DNA of 64,000 nt, from NCBI RefSeq assembly GCF_030445035.2, contig NC_080699.1, forward strand, positions 5,022,001 to 5,086,000. The letters run 5' to 3'. This DNA comes from Dasypus novemcinctus. Its lineage: Eukaryota > Chordata > Mammalia > Cingulata > Dasypodidae. Positions within the stretch are counted from its first letter, which is position 1. Every line of letters begins with the position of its first letter. A program made the translations under genes and the position numbers. Under the pieces are notes generated by a model. It did not search any database. It saw only the letters and a list, made by a program, of their open reading frames with translations, and had not been told where the DNA came from. Below are positions 35,200 through 44,900 of the stretch, piece by piece.

Positions 35200-36120
35200 C
35201 CTCGCTTGGTTGAATGTACATGTTCACTAATACTAATAACTCACTGCACATTACTTGTGCCGATTCCCCAGGCCTTCAGGGCCCGTCACTGCCAGTGGAC
35301 GCTAAGTATGGAACACTCACTGCTGCCAGTTTTCAGCCACCGTTGTCCATTTTGTCTTATCTCCTCTTGTTCTCCAGGGGTGCTGATATGATTTCGCCTT
35401 CTGCTGGGTTTTTATCAGTTCCCACTGCCTCATTAATCAGCATCACTTAACACAGCCGTGAGCCTTCGTGAGGCCACCTTGTTCAGCCTTTCGCTGCCCT
35501 TGGGACTGTCCCTCGTAGTCCTCTTTTTCTTCCCTACAGCAAGACTGTCAGTCCTTTGTGAACCAATCATTACTAATCAATTAGTGTGCTAATTAAATCA
35601 CACTTATTGTATTTTGGCCCCAAATGTCATGTCTTTTCATTGCACTAGTGTGACTCTTCCTTTCATGTGAAGTTTTTGCAGCATGCAGACGACAGGGCAC
35701 GGGACATGCACGGTGTGTGAAAGACGTGTCACAGCGCTACAAGAGATTGATTGATTTTTGTTGCCATGTTAAATGAGCTCGAGATACTTACAAGAAAGGT
35801 GCTATTTTGAGCATAAAATATTGGTGTTGTAGCTCCCCTTGCACAGCTTATAAATTATATCTGGAGATTCCAGAGACACAAAGCAAGTTAAGTTTTGACC
35901 ATTGTCAGCAAGCAAAGCTAATGTGGCTGTTCCCGAAGGAGCCGGCTGTGTCATCAAAACACTGGGCAGCTGAGCCGGGCTCCCTTCCTTGCCCTACCGG
36001 TTACTGTGAGCAGCGGCTTGCAGCGGGTCAGGTAGAAAGAATGCAGCCCAGTGCTGGGGCCAGGCTGCATCTGACCTGGTAACAGGACACTGATTTTCTT
36101 AATGCAGGCAAACTAGATAT
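35200..36120. promoter_or_regulatory. candidate conserved non-coding (enhancer-like) block
   Basis: About 900 bp without recognisable repeats. It contains a paired-homeodomain-type palindrome TAATCAATTA (35574-35583) followed closely by GCTAATTAAATCA (35588-35600) and 'CATTAATCAGCATCA' near 35430. Further right are E-box-like CAGCTG and a GC-richer segment (35930-36080). Composition and motif clustering resemble developmental enhancers, and it lies 4-5 kb upstream of the CpG island. No coding frame is convincing. This is inference; conservation was not tested. Confidence 0.3.
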
Positions 36121-36334
36121 AAACGTGATTGATGGCAAAGAAATTTGAAACACCAAAATGTAATCTCTTCTGAACAAAGCAGCACTTTTTGTTAAAATCT
36201 ATATTATCCTTCAAAATTGTGTGCTGTTATATGCCAATTAGCATGTTAAGTCAGGTATTATGCAGACAAAACACTAGAATGAGAAATATATAGTTATTCA
36301 CTTTTTGAAGTGTATGAAAAAAGTTTTGCTCAAG

Positions 36335-36412
36335 CCTCATATTTAAACTTATTCATCTCTGTACAGTGCTTAGAGGAATAGGTTCCTAATAAATGTTGAT
36401 TGAATGAAACAG
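36335..36412 (+). repeat. MIR/L2 3' end
   Basis: 'CTGTACAGTGCTTAGAGG' followed by 'CTAATAAATGTTGATTGAAT' is the usual terminus of MIR/L2 elements. Confidence 0.6.
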
Positions 36413-37880
36413 AAGTGCCTGAGAATATACAAAAAGGCCATAAACTGCCAAGTAATAGGTTTCATCTAGCATTTTAGCTTGTTATGCAATTACGCTAAAA
36501 TTATTTTTCATTTAATGTATTCTCTATTCGTGATATCTGTTCTCTGTATCTAGTCAGAAACTATTGTGCTGACTTAATTGTTGTTCTTGTTTTAATCAAA
36601 ATGAGAATCTAGGGAACTGGTTGAGAACACTTCAGTGAAGGCAGTCTACTTGGGTTTGAGTTTCAGATAGACCATTAGTATAAAATAGAAGACTTCATCT
36701 AAAGCCTAATTCAACGCCTAGTGCATAGTTAACTCACAAATGTTAATGGCTCTTGTTGTGCCACTAAGTTTAAGACAGGCTGTAAAACACTTCAGCAGTT
36801 TGCAAGTTTCTTACGTGTTTATTAGATGCTGCATATTAAATCATCACTATATAATAACACTTCCTATAACCTCAATTGGTAATTTGGGGTTACTCTCCAT
36901 TCCCTAAAAATTCAGAAAAATCCTTAGAACTCAAATGGCAGGCCTATTTAGAACATGCCTGCCATCTCGTGGTCAAAAGGAGTACCTATATGCTTACATG
37001 TGGGAAAAAAGGAGGTGGCAAGATGTTGTTTCTGCTTTGTAATCAGCCAGTTCCTTGAAATGAATCTTAGACAAACAAATGAGGCTTCGTATATATATTC
37101 TACTCAAACAAGAAATATATTTAAAAGCAAAAATGCGACTGAGTATGGGGAAAGTCCTTGGTCCACAGGAGGCATACAGTCTAGTTTGTTTCATACAGAC
37201 AAGTAAAAAAATTCAAGCTGAATTATGAATACAAATTAGAAATATTGAGCTCAAATGTAAAGGAGACCAAGGCAGGTTGGAAAAGAATGACAGAGTATAA
37301 TAACTGATAGCATATATTTTTTAAGGAAAGTAATTTTGGTTCATGGCAAAAAGTCCAATGCAAGTCAAGCTACTGTGCCTGACAGGCTTGGAAGACAAAG
37401 AAGAGATGGGAAATGTGCAAGACATAACAATCTTTAAAATCAGATAGAGCAAATTAGACTGAATGTAAGAAGCCATTCAGGAGAGTTGCCAGAATGAAAA
37501 GATTTGTTCATAAACAGAGACTACGTAGAGAATACTCTGGTCATGAAGAAATGTGGAAGAACAAAATCTTACAGGTTTTGTTTCTTTACAGAAACAACTT
37601 GATAGGACAAGATCGTGGTGAGAGGAAAAGGTATTCAAAATAGCAGAAAGGCATCTATTAAAGTGAGCTCCTTAAGTCCCTAGGATTCCTTAGACGGAAT
37701 AGCTATCTAAAAATACAAATGCTTATCTGAAGGGAGCTACTGAACAAAAATTAATAGTACGTCAACTTTACTTTTAAGTTAGTAAGATTTCAACTGTGTC
37801 CTGTTTTCTACAATCTTGTTTAACTGCCAGTGCTTTTTCTTCTTTCCTGAGGAGAAATCTTTTGGTTGGACCATAGCGTT
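36413..37880. other. AT-rich non-coding stretch
   Basis: No gene, splice-flanked exon or named repeat recognised. Confidence 0.45.
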
Positions 37881-37883
37881 GCA

Positions 37884-38199
37884 TCAGGGGAGGGTAATCG
37901 AGTAGAGGCCATCAGGCTTGTCCACAGCCACTGTGGGAGAGTTGGTTCCAGCTTCACCCAAACGTGGAGTGAGAACTCCTGTCATACCTCTTTATGGTTT
38001 GGGTTACAGGTGTGATCAAGGCATCCACGAAATAGGCTGTGTTTTTAGGGTTGGTTACTGAAGCAGCTGTTAAATTAATGAAGTCAGTGTATTTTCCAAC
38101 TCTGATTAAGATATGTTTATTTCTGCTTTCACAAAACAGCTGTGGCATAAGTACTAAAACTGATGTTCTAACAACCCAAAATAAAATTAAAATCATCAT
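37884..38199 (-). pseudogene. possible exon or pseudogene remnant, unidentified
   Basis: A minus-strand frame is open from 38199 to 37954 (81 codons). After a one-base shift a second frame continues from 37958 to a stop at 37884 (24 codons), so a single frameshift would extend the open region to about 105 codons. On the minus strand a T-rich tract followed by TTGTTAG lies just upstream (near 38165-38190), like a splice acceptor. The residue composition is not low-complexity, but I do not recognise the protein. It may well be chance. Confidence 0.15.
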
Positions 38200-38260
38200 T
38201 TTTTTGTCCAGTCAAGTAAAAGTCTACTTTGGGGTTTTCATGCTTTATTTATATTCATAG

Positions 38261-39480
38261 GGAACATCCATCTATGTTAGCATTGCAAGATTTTGATTTC
38301 CTTGAATTTATTTCTACTTAAGTCCTTTGAAGTTGACCATTCTTATTAGCATATGACATATACATAGAGGATTAAACATCAAAACAGAAAGCGTAAACGC
38401 TGAACGTAGCTCCAACAGGCAAAGCAGGTGATCCAGGGAAGACGCATCCAGTCTTAAACTGAGTGTTGCTCCCTGTTTCCCTTTTATGGCACAATTCGGT
38501 AGGGTATGATAATAATAACTAGAACCTAGAACCTTACATGAGTCGAATGAAGGGAAAGAGGAAGGAGGGCATGATTTAAAGGAAAAAATTTGTAATACAA
38601 ATAAGACAAGAGCTTAGAGGCAACTCAGCTCTACAGATGTGCTGCATCTGCTCATTTGCCTACTGGGGAATAGGAGATACAGAGATTAGGATAGTGACAC
38701 AAAGATGGCTAGATAGCAAGAGCAGATGTGCAACAGGACGTCTAGCCTCAGGTACCCCACACAGAATATGACCCGCTATGCCACTGTAACCCATGGAAAA
38801 GCATTATGCGTAATTCATTTAATATTCAAAAGATAGTTTATCATGGTAGAGAACAAGCTGGTCAGTTCTAAAAGTCCCTAAAGTTGTGAAATAGAAACAT
38901 ATGATCTTTTAAAACTGATTTTTAACAAAAGTAAACAGCATAGGAATTTTATAATAGTGCCTTTTTGTTGTTGCTTTTTGAAAGATAATTCTAAGTCAGG
39001 GCAATACTTTTAAATCCTTTAACCTGAGAATAATGGAAATCCTTAGATATGATACATATGAAAAGATATGATGGGTACTTGGAAACCATGAGGTAGTTTG
39101 TTGCTTCTTGGCAGACCTACTACAAGGGGATTTTTTTTCTTCTTACTCTTTTATACATTGCTGTTTTCCTCTCTAATTTCAGAAGCTGACCTACTTATAC
39201 CTGAATCCATGGATATAATAAGATACGGAAGTCTGCATGATCTGTATAGACACCTCATTTTCCAAAGTCAACATTTAAAGAATGTACACCCCCAAAATAA
39301 AACGCCGTAACTGCAAAATTCTAGAGTCTCAGGAAGATGCACGAGCAGGCATGCTAATATTATGTATGTTACATATATATTTAGATATCAGTATATAATA
39401 TATGTGGATATGGAATATCTAACCGTATAATACTACAAAATGGAACAGTATGCTCTAAAAAAGATGAGAATCAACGTGCC
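38261..39480. other. AT-rich non-coding stretch
   Basis: No gene or named repeat recognised. Confidence 0.45.
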
Positions 39481-40125
39481 CGGTCCTTCTGGTTGTGACG
39501 AAGCTGCATGGTGCTGGACTCAAAAGCGGCCGTGTAAACCAGCCACCCCCAAATGACCTGCAGCTCGCATTCTAAATTTGAACTTATCCCACTTAACCAG
39601 GCCCAACATCTCCTCCTTCTCCCTCGAAGTCATCAGAAAAGCTCTAAAGTAAAAATACAATGGCATAACCGACTTGTTTAAAAATAAGTTCAAGCCCTCT
39701 TCCTGTGATCAGATTGCTTCTTTGATAAAAAAAAGTAAGGCATCTAAGCTTTTATATTCTTTGATTTAAAAAGGAGATTTTATCTACCTGCAGCACCTAA
39801 ACCGTGCTTTTCCTTTTTGCTAATTGTGGGCGGGAGCTCTCAGTCATGTGACTACTGTCTCCCTCTGTACATTGGCTTCTAACGATCTTAATGGCAAACC
39901 GAGGGCATTTTCTAACACAACGTAAATGAATTTTTCTCCTGAACCAGACCTGGCTTCTTGTTATCTGTCCTACTATCCATTTTGTTTATGTCTTCTTTTT
40001 ATTGACCTACATTTTTTGGAAAATTTTTAAAAAATTAAATAAATTTCCATAAGCCGAATTAAGTCGTGCCTGGAACAAGGCTAAACGAAAGAAAACACAT
40101 GAAATGTAAGAGATAGTGGCTGAAA
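39481..40125. other. upstream flank of the CpG island, apparently repeat-free
   Basis: Mixed composition with an M-box/E-box-like TCATGTGAC (39844-39852) and a GGGCGGGAG GC-box-like site (39828-39836). Plausible promoter-proximal sequence but no specific element can be assigned. Confidence 0.35.
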
Positions 40126-40871
40126 AGATCAGAAGTATGGAATCAGCGGTAATACACAGGGGTTCTAGGGAGCGAGGGCGCCTCAGCAGGCTCACCCTCA
40201 CGCCCTCCCTGAAGGCTGGTGTGCTCTTCTTGGAAGGCAGAGAACAGACCGCACCCCACAGAAGCTCGAGGGCGCCCAGGCGCTGCCTCTGTTTCGCGAA
40301 GGATCTGCAGAGGTCATGAACGTCCTGGAGACGCCCGCTGTCCCCCAGCCTCCGCGCAGTGCGGGCGTGGAGCCCGCGGAGCAGAGCGCCCCGAGGAGCT
40401 GGGCCGCAGCCACCTCACTTCCCGCCTCGAGAAAATGCCCCGAGCCCTGGAGAGCAGGGGCAAAGTTGAAAGGACCGCAGGGCAGAGAAGCGTTAGAGGT
40501 GAACGCACCCCCGCGGCTCTGTGTGGAACCAGGAGTGAGCCTGCTCCTCAGGGCGGCCGTCAGGGCCGAGGCCGCCCGTCTGTCCCGCCTCCGTGGGGGA
40601 GGAGAGGGCGGGAAACCGGGAAAAGACCCATTTTAACGGCCAGCAGGGCTTGAGGGAGACACCCCAGCCGGCCCCGGGCCCCCGCGCGCTGGCCCGTTGG
40701 CGCCAGGACGCCCGGGGCGGCGGGCGGGGAAGTAGGGCCCACGCGCTGCCCGCCGGACCCCACGGGACCCCAGCCGGGCCCCGAGCCCCGTGCGCGTGCC
40801 TCAGCACAGCCCCGCGGAGGTCGACGCCGGCGCGCGGGGCCGCCCCGCGCTCCCGCCGGGCTCCCGCGTGC

Positions 40872-40920
40872 TCTGTGGAAACGCTCGGCGAGGGACGGGC
40901 GCTCGGAGCGTTTCCACAGA
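40872..40920. repeat. 15-bp perfect inverted repeat (hairpin) in the CpG island
   Basis: Left arm TCTGTGGAAACGCTC (40872-40886) and right arm 40906-40920 are exact reverse complements separated by 19 nt. The RNA could form a stable stem-loop; as DNA, both arms present the same TGTGGAAACG site in opposite orientation. The stem is too short for a typical microRNA precursor. Confidence 0.9.
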
Positions 40921-41149
40921 CCCTCGGGGGGCGGCAGCCGGATCCGGCGGGGGGCGAGGGGCTCGGGACGGCGGGGAGGCGAAGGGGGCGGCCGAGCCGC
41001 GGCTCGAGGGCGGCGCCGGCTCTACCCCCGGGTGAGGTCGCCACTTCCAGGCGTCGCGGCTGAGACGAGAGCGGGGCGGCCGCCTGAGAGCCGGCGCGCG
41101 TGGCCTCCGCCTCTGTGGAGCTGCCTCAGGGGCGGCGAGACTGAAGAGG

Positions 41150-41222
41150 CGGGCGCCAGAGCCGGGCGGCCGTGGCCGGAGCCCGCCGGCGCGCGTGGAG
41201 CCGAGGCGCAGCGCCCCCCCAG
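41150..41222 (+). other. putative 3' end of a first exon (splice donor CAG/GTGAGA)
   Basis: CCCCCCCAG/GTGAGAAC at 41214-41230 fits the mammalian donor consensus well. The exon start is unknown, so only the 3' part is listed. If used, it would join to the acceptor at 41807/41808, removing a 585-nt intron. No known coding frame ends here. Confidence 0.35.
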
Positions 41223-41713
41223 GTGAGAACGCCGCCCCCCCAGCGGACCGAAGTGAAGGCAGCCTCGGTGCCGGCTGTCGGAGGGATAAGAAGCGCAGAC
41301 GCGCCTGGGCGGAGCGGCGAGGCGGCTGCAGAAGGCGCTTCCCGCGCGCGGGGCGGGCGGCACCCCGGGCGCCAGAGCGGGGCAGAAGGGGAGCCCCAGG
41401 TGACCAGGGGGTCGGGAGAGCCCCCCGGCCGGCGCTCCCGCAGCCCGGGGACGTGCTGCCCGCGGAGCCTCCCGGGCGCGGCGACGGCGACAGCTGGGGA
41501 GGGGCGCGGGGCCGGCCCGGGCGCAGCCAGTGAGAGCGCGCGGCGCGGGGCGCGCGGGCGCATTGGCCGAGCCCCGCGCCGCCCGAGCCCGCGCGCCAGC
41601 CCCGCCGCCGGCCGCGGGGGGCGCCGCGCGGGCCCCGCACCTCCCCGACTGCGGAGCGGGGAGCTCAGGCGCGAGGAGGCGGCGGCCGGGCGCCCGGAGC
41701 CGGCGCGGGGAGG

Positions 41714-41773
41714 ATGCGTTCCCGGGGCCCCCTCCGGAGGGCGGGGCGGGGGCGGCCGGGGGGCCGGCCCTGA
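41714..41773 (+). CDS. possible upstream ORF, 19 codons plus stop
   Basis: ATG at 41714 followed by an Arg/Gly-rich frame ending TGA at 41771-41773. It would be a uORF only if transcription starts upstream and the 41223-41807 segment is retained. It is not conserved-looking and could be chance. Confidence 0.15.
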   Translation: MRSRGPLRRAGRGRPGGRP

Positions 41774-41807
41774 AGGATCGCCCCCGCACACTTCTCTCCT
41801 GCCACAG

Positions 41808-41902
41808 GCGGGGAAGGACCTGCGGCGCGCGGACCCGGGCCGCCCGGAGCGGGATGGCGGGCAGGGACTGAGCCGCGGCGAGCACGCGAGGCGGCGGAGG
41901 CG
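41808..41902 (+). other. putative 95-nt 5' exon inside the CpG island
   Basis: A pyrimidine-rich tract ending CTTCTCTCCTGCCACAG (41791-41807) is a strong acceptor. Ninety-five bases later GGCG/GTAAGTGG (donor at 41902/41903) is a strong donor. The segment is GC-rich and its only ATG (41854) opens a frame that stops after five codons, so it would be 5' untranslated. It may equally be the 3' end of a longer first exon starting upstream. Confidence 0.4.
41854..41871 (+). CDS. minimal uORF (Met-Ala-Gly-Arg-Asp-stop)
   Basis: ATG with G at -3 and G at +4, a favourable Kozak context, followed by four codons and TGA (41869-41871). Located in the putative exon 41808-41902. If transcribed it would be the first AUG in that exon and could limit translation of the downstream ORF. 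Confidence 0.3.
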   Translation: MAGRD

Positions 41903-41990
41903 GTAAGTGGCCGCGGGGCCGGTGGCTGCGCGGTCTCCCAGCCGCCACGGTGCGGGACGCGGGGCTTCTGCACAGCCGTCCTTTCTGGCC

Positions 41991-44900
41991 CTGTTGCCAG
42001 AGCGTAAAAACTCTAAGATAAAGCTCTTTTTCTTCTTCTTTAACATGTTATTTTTCTCTGCTGGGATTTTATGTCAGAAAGTTGAAGCAGAAGAGCAAAT
42101 AGAATCTAATGGTGCATCTCGTAATCTCACCCCAATAAGAATCACCCATTCCTACAACTAAACCGTGAGGTGATGCATGCCAGGAGAGGGTCGAGATTTT
42201 CCTACAGAAGAAACTAAATGTTCGGAGAACAGGCTGCTGTTGTCAGGTCCTGAGTGGATGCCTTAGGATTAAGCAGCGCATATTCGAAAATAGAGTCCAC
42301 ATAGCTGTGGGCAGCTGGCAGAGCTAAAACTTGTTTTAATTCAGCAGCTATACCCTCTCTCTAAGTGGAGTTCGACGAAGTTGGAGATACTGAGAACACA
42401 GTGTCTTGGATTATGCTATGCTTTTGGTTGAATGATGCATAGGAATGTGATAGATCAAAAAAAGAATATAGAAATGTGTTCAGACATCTTTATTGAGTTT
42501 TTATTGAAACAAGTGGGAGAGAATATTAATTTGCATACATATGAACACAGTGTATAATAAATTAAGAATTATTTCGACAGCCTGAAAATTTTTGTTTTCA
42601 TTCATTTTATTTTGGAAAGATTGAGAAGTCATTAAATGTTTTACAAATACTGTGTTTTTAAGTTTTACAACTCTTTCAGCATAAAAAATACAGTTCATTG
42701 TGGCAATTGAAATACCGATCTGGAAGCAAAAAACTTTTAAACTGTGCAGTGTTTTACCTACAATCAATTCATCTATTTGTTGCTTATTTTAGTAAAGGAA
42801 AATATTTTAGAGATGCCATGCTTCTACCTGGATTCTCAAATTTGACTCTGGAAATAAGGATGAAGAAAGTAGATGTTTACTGAGTTATCAGCATTCAAAA
42901 ATACAGAAAAAATAAATATTGAAAATTTAAAAAAAATTTAAAGTGAGTGGAGGAGGTATAATTGATTCCTATTGAATTACAGAAGAACTCCAGATATGTT
43001 TATGACTATCATAGTGACCTTAGAGGAATTCATGATGTATTATTATCATGACCCTGAATATAAAAGAATTAGTAATGATTAGACCATTACGTTTTCAAAG
43101 TAACTATCATCAATTTTAAGCAACTTCTACATGTTTCTTTGCACATTTTCTTATTTCATGTCCAAAATCATTCTTATTAAAAGTTCTGTGTGGACCACTA
43201 TATTGCCTTTCAAACTGGACAGGTATATATTTGCTCTAATTCAAGTAGTCAAAGCAACATGATTATGTAAAAATATGGCAAATAAAACAAATAATAAAAA
43301 AACATATTACATATGAAAACCAACTAAATCTAGTGAAGGACACAGCACAAAACTCAAAGGTTAAAAAGAAAAGTGATATAAAAAATGAAAGTGATTTCAA
43401 AAAGTAACTTAGGTGAAGTGTGTTGAGATGATATTTAAGCCTTTTTGAAAAAATAAAATCAGCGAAATGTTTATTATAATGTGAATGCCATTATTTTTGT
43501 GCCAGGGGCTGGGAAAAGCCCTTAAATTGTTCCCATTTAAAACTTCTGAAAATTTAAGGTTTGAGGAAGAAAATTGCTAATTTTAATTTCTCTTTGCATC
43601 CATAGACAATTACATGAAAAGAAAGTTAGAATTATTAAAAGTTATAAAAAAAGAACATTACCTCTGCCGTGATGAACTAAAATGCCCGACTTTGTTTCTA
43701 AGTTACAAGGCACCTGTATATCAAGGTGCTTTTGGAAATAGATTCGGGAAAGCTACACTTGTGGAATATTTTAATGTCTGGTTGAGGTGACCAACACTTC
43801 AACTGTTAGGTGGTCTAACCTCTTTATTAAGTTAGGAAGCCTACGTTTTAACTTAAAGCAAGAATGTAAGTATAAGATATGTTTATTTAAAAAGAATGAG
43901 TTGCTCTTGAAAATTTACTCAAGTTCATGTTTCAGGTTAAGTAACACTATATTAGAAATGTTAACAGGTTTGACTAATATATGTTTATTGAGATGTATTT
44001 TTATTTAATGGTTCAGAAAGCATTCACCACCATCAGTGTCAAGGTATTGGGAGCATGTTGTTTAGCCTTCAAGCTGACGTAGCACCAAGAACCAGAGGGT
44101 GTCAGTAAAGGGAAGAAGGTACTCCAAAGAGGAAAGCCAGGGTATGCTTGGCTGCCTGAGTCGTGGAGTTTGTCTTACTTCTCCTAGATTAAAAAAAAAA
44201 AGTATATTTTTGTGATTTTTTAAAAAAAATTATCAAGTGACTTTAATAATGTGAAGGTGATCTGGCTATATTTAAGACTAAATTGACAAAAATGTTCTAT
44301 AGCAGAGCCTAGTATCTCCCTAATCCTTCAAAAGCTAATGTAGAATTTTATGAGGCTGAGATATTTAAAATACTGTGGTTTGCTGAGTTCAGAGTTCATG
44401 TCTCCTAATTTAAATAGATCCATACACTTGTGTAGGTTGGGCTCTGCAAATTCTGACTTCAAGAACTCAAGTTTATACATCTCTCTCTTATTGCTGAAGA
44501 TACAAACATTAAGTGAAAGAGTTGAGTGTTTCTAGCAAGAGTTTTTTTTAGTCCTGTTTGGGGCTATTCGGCTTTGCTAATATGTTTCATGAACTTCTTA
44601 GCACTTTATGGCAGGAAAGAGGCTGGTCGGAAGCTCAAAGCAGGAATCCCTGCAGAGGTCTATTTTCTGAGCATCTGTGATCAATAATTCTGCATTAGAG
44701 ATTGGTACATTTTAAAAAGTGATGAAGTGTATAAAACACCTTAACACTTAAGATTTAGGATTAAAATCTATTGTGATTGTTATCTGTTCTTGCTATCCAT
44801 CTTCTTTCAATTAAATTTTTCCTCCTTTGTGAGTTTTGAATATCCACTGTTATATGGTTTGAAGAATTTGATCAATGGAACATTATCAGTTTATATTTCC

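Larger units (their letters stand above)
40126..41990 (+). promoter_or_regulatory. CpG island, probable promoter of an unidentified gene
   Basis: About 1.9 kb of very GC-rich, CpG-dense sequence in an AT-rich region, the hallmark of a constitutive or developmental promoter. It contains multiple GC boxes (e.g. GGGGCGGGCGG near 41350 and GGCGGGGCGGGGGCGG near 41739) and an inverted CCAAT box (ATTGG, 41562-41566). No TATA box is evident. Plus-strand donor-like sequences (41222/41223, 41902/41903) and an acceptor (41807/41808) favour rightward transcription. The start site cannot be set from sequence. Long open frames on both strands here arise because stop codons are AT-rich, and I do not treat them as proteins. 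Which gene it drives is unknown. Confidence 0.85.

Noticed and set aside
40872..40920. MicroRNA precursor
   Set aside because: The stem is only 15 bp with a 19-nt GC-rich loop, shorter than the roughly 22-30 bp stems of pre-miRNAs.
40493..42046. Very long open frames (up to 308 codons) on both strands of the CpG island
   Set aside because: Overlapping frames on both strands at once are expected in GC-rich DNA, where stop codons are rare. The residues are Arg/Pro/Ala/Gly-biased with no domain, and several begin at non-ATG codons.
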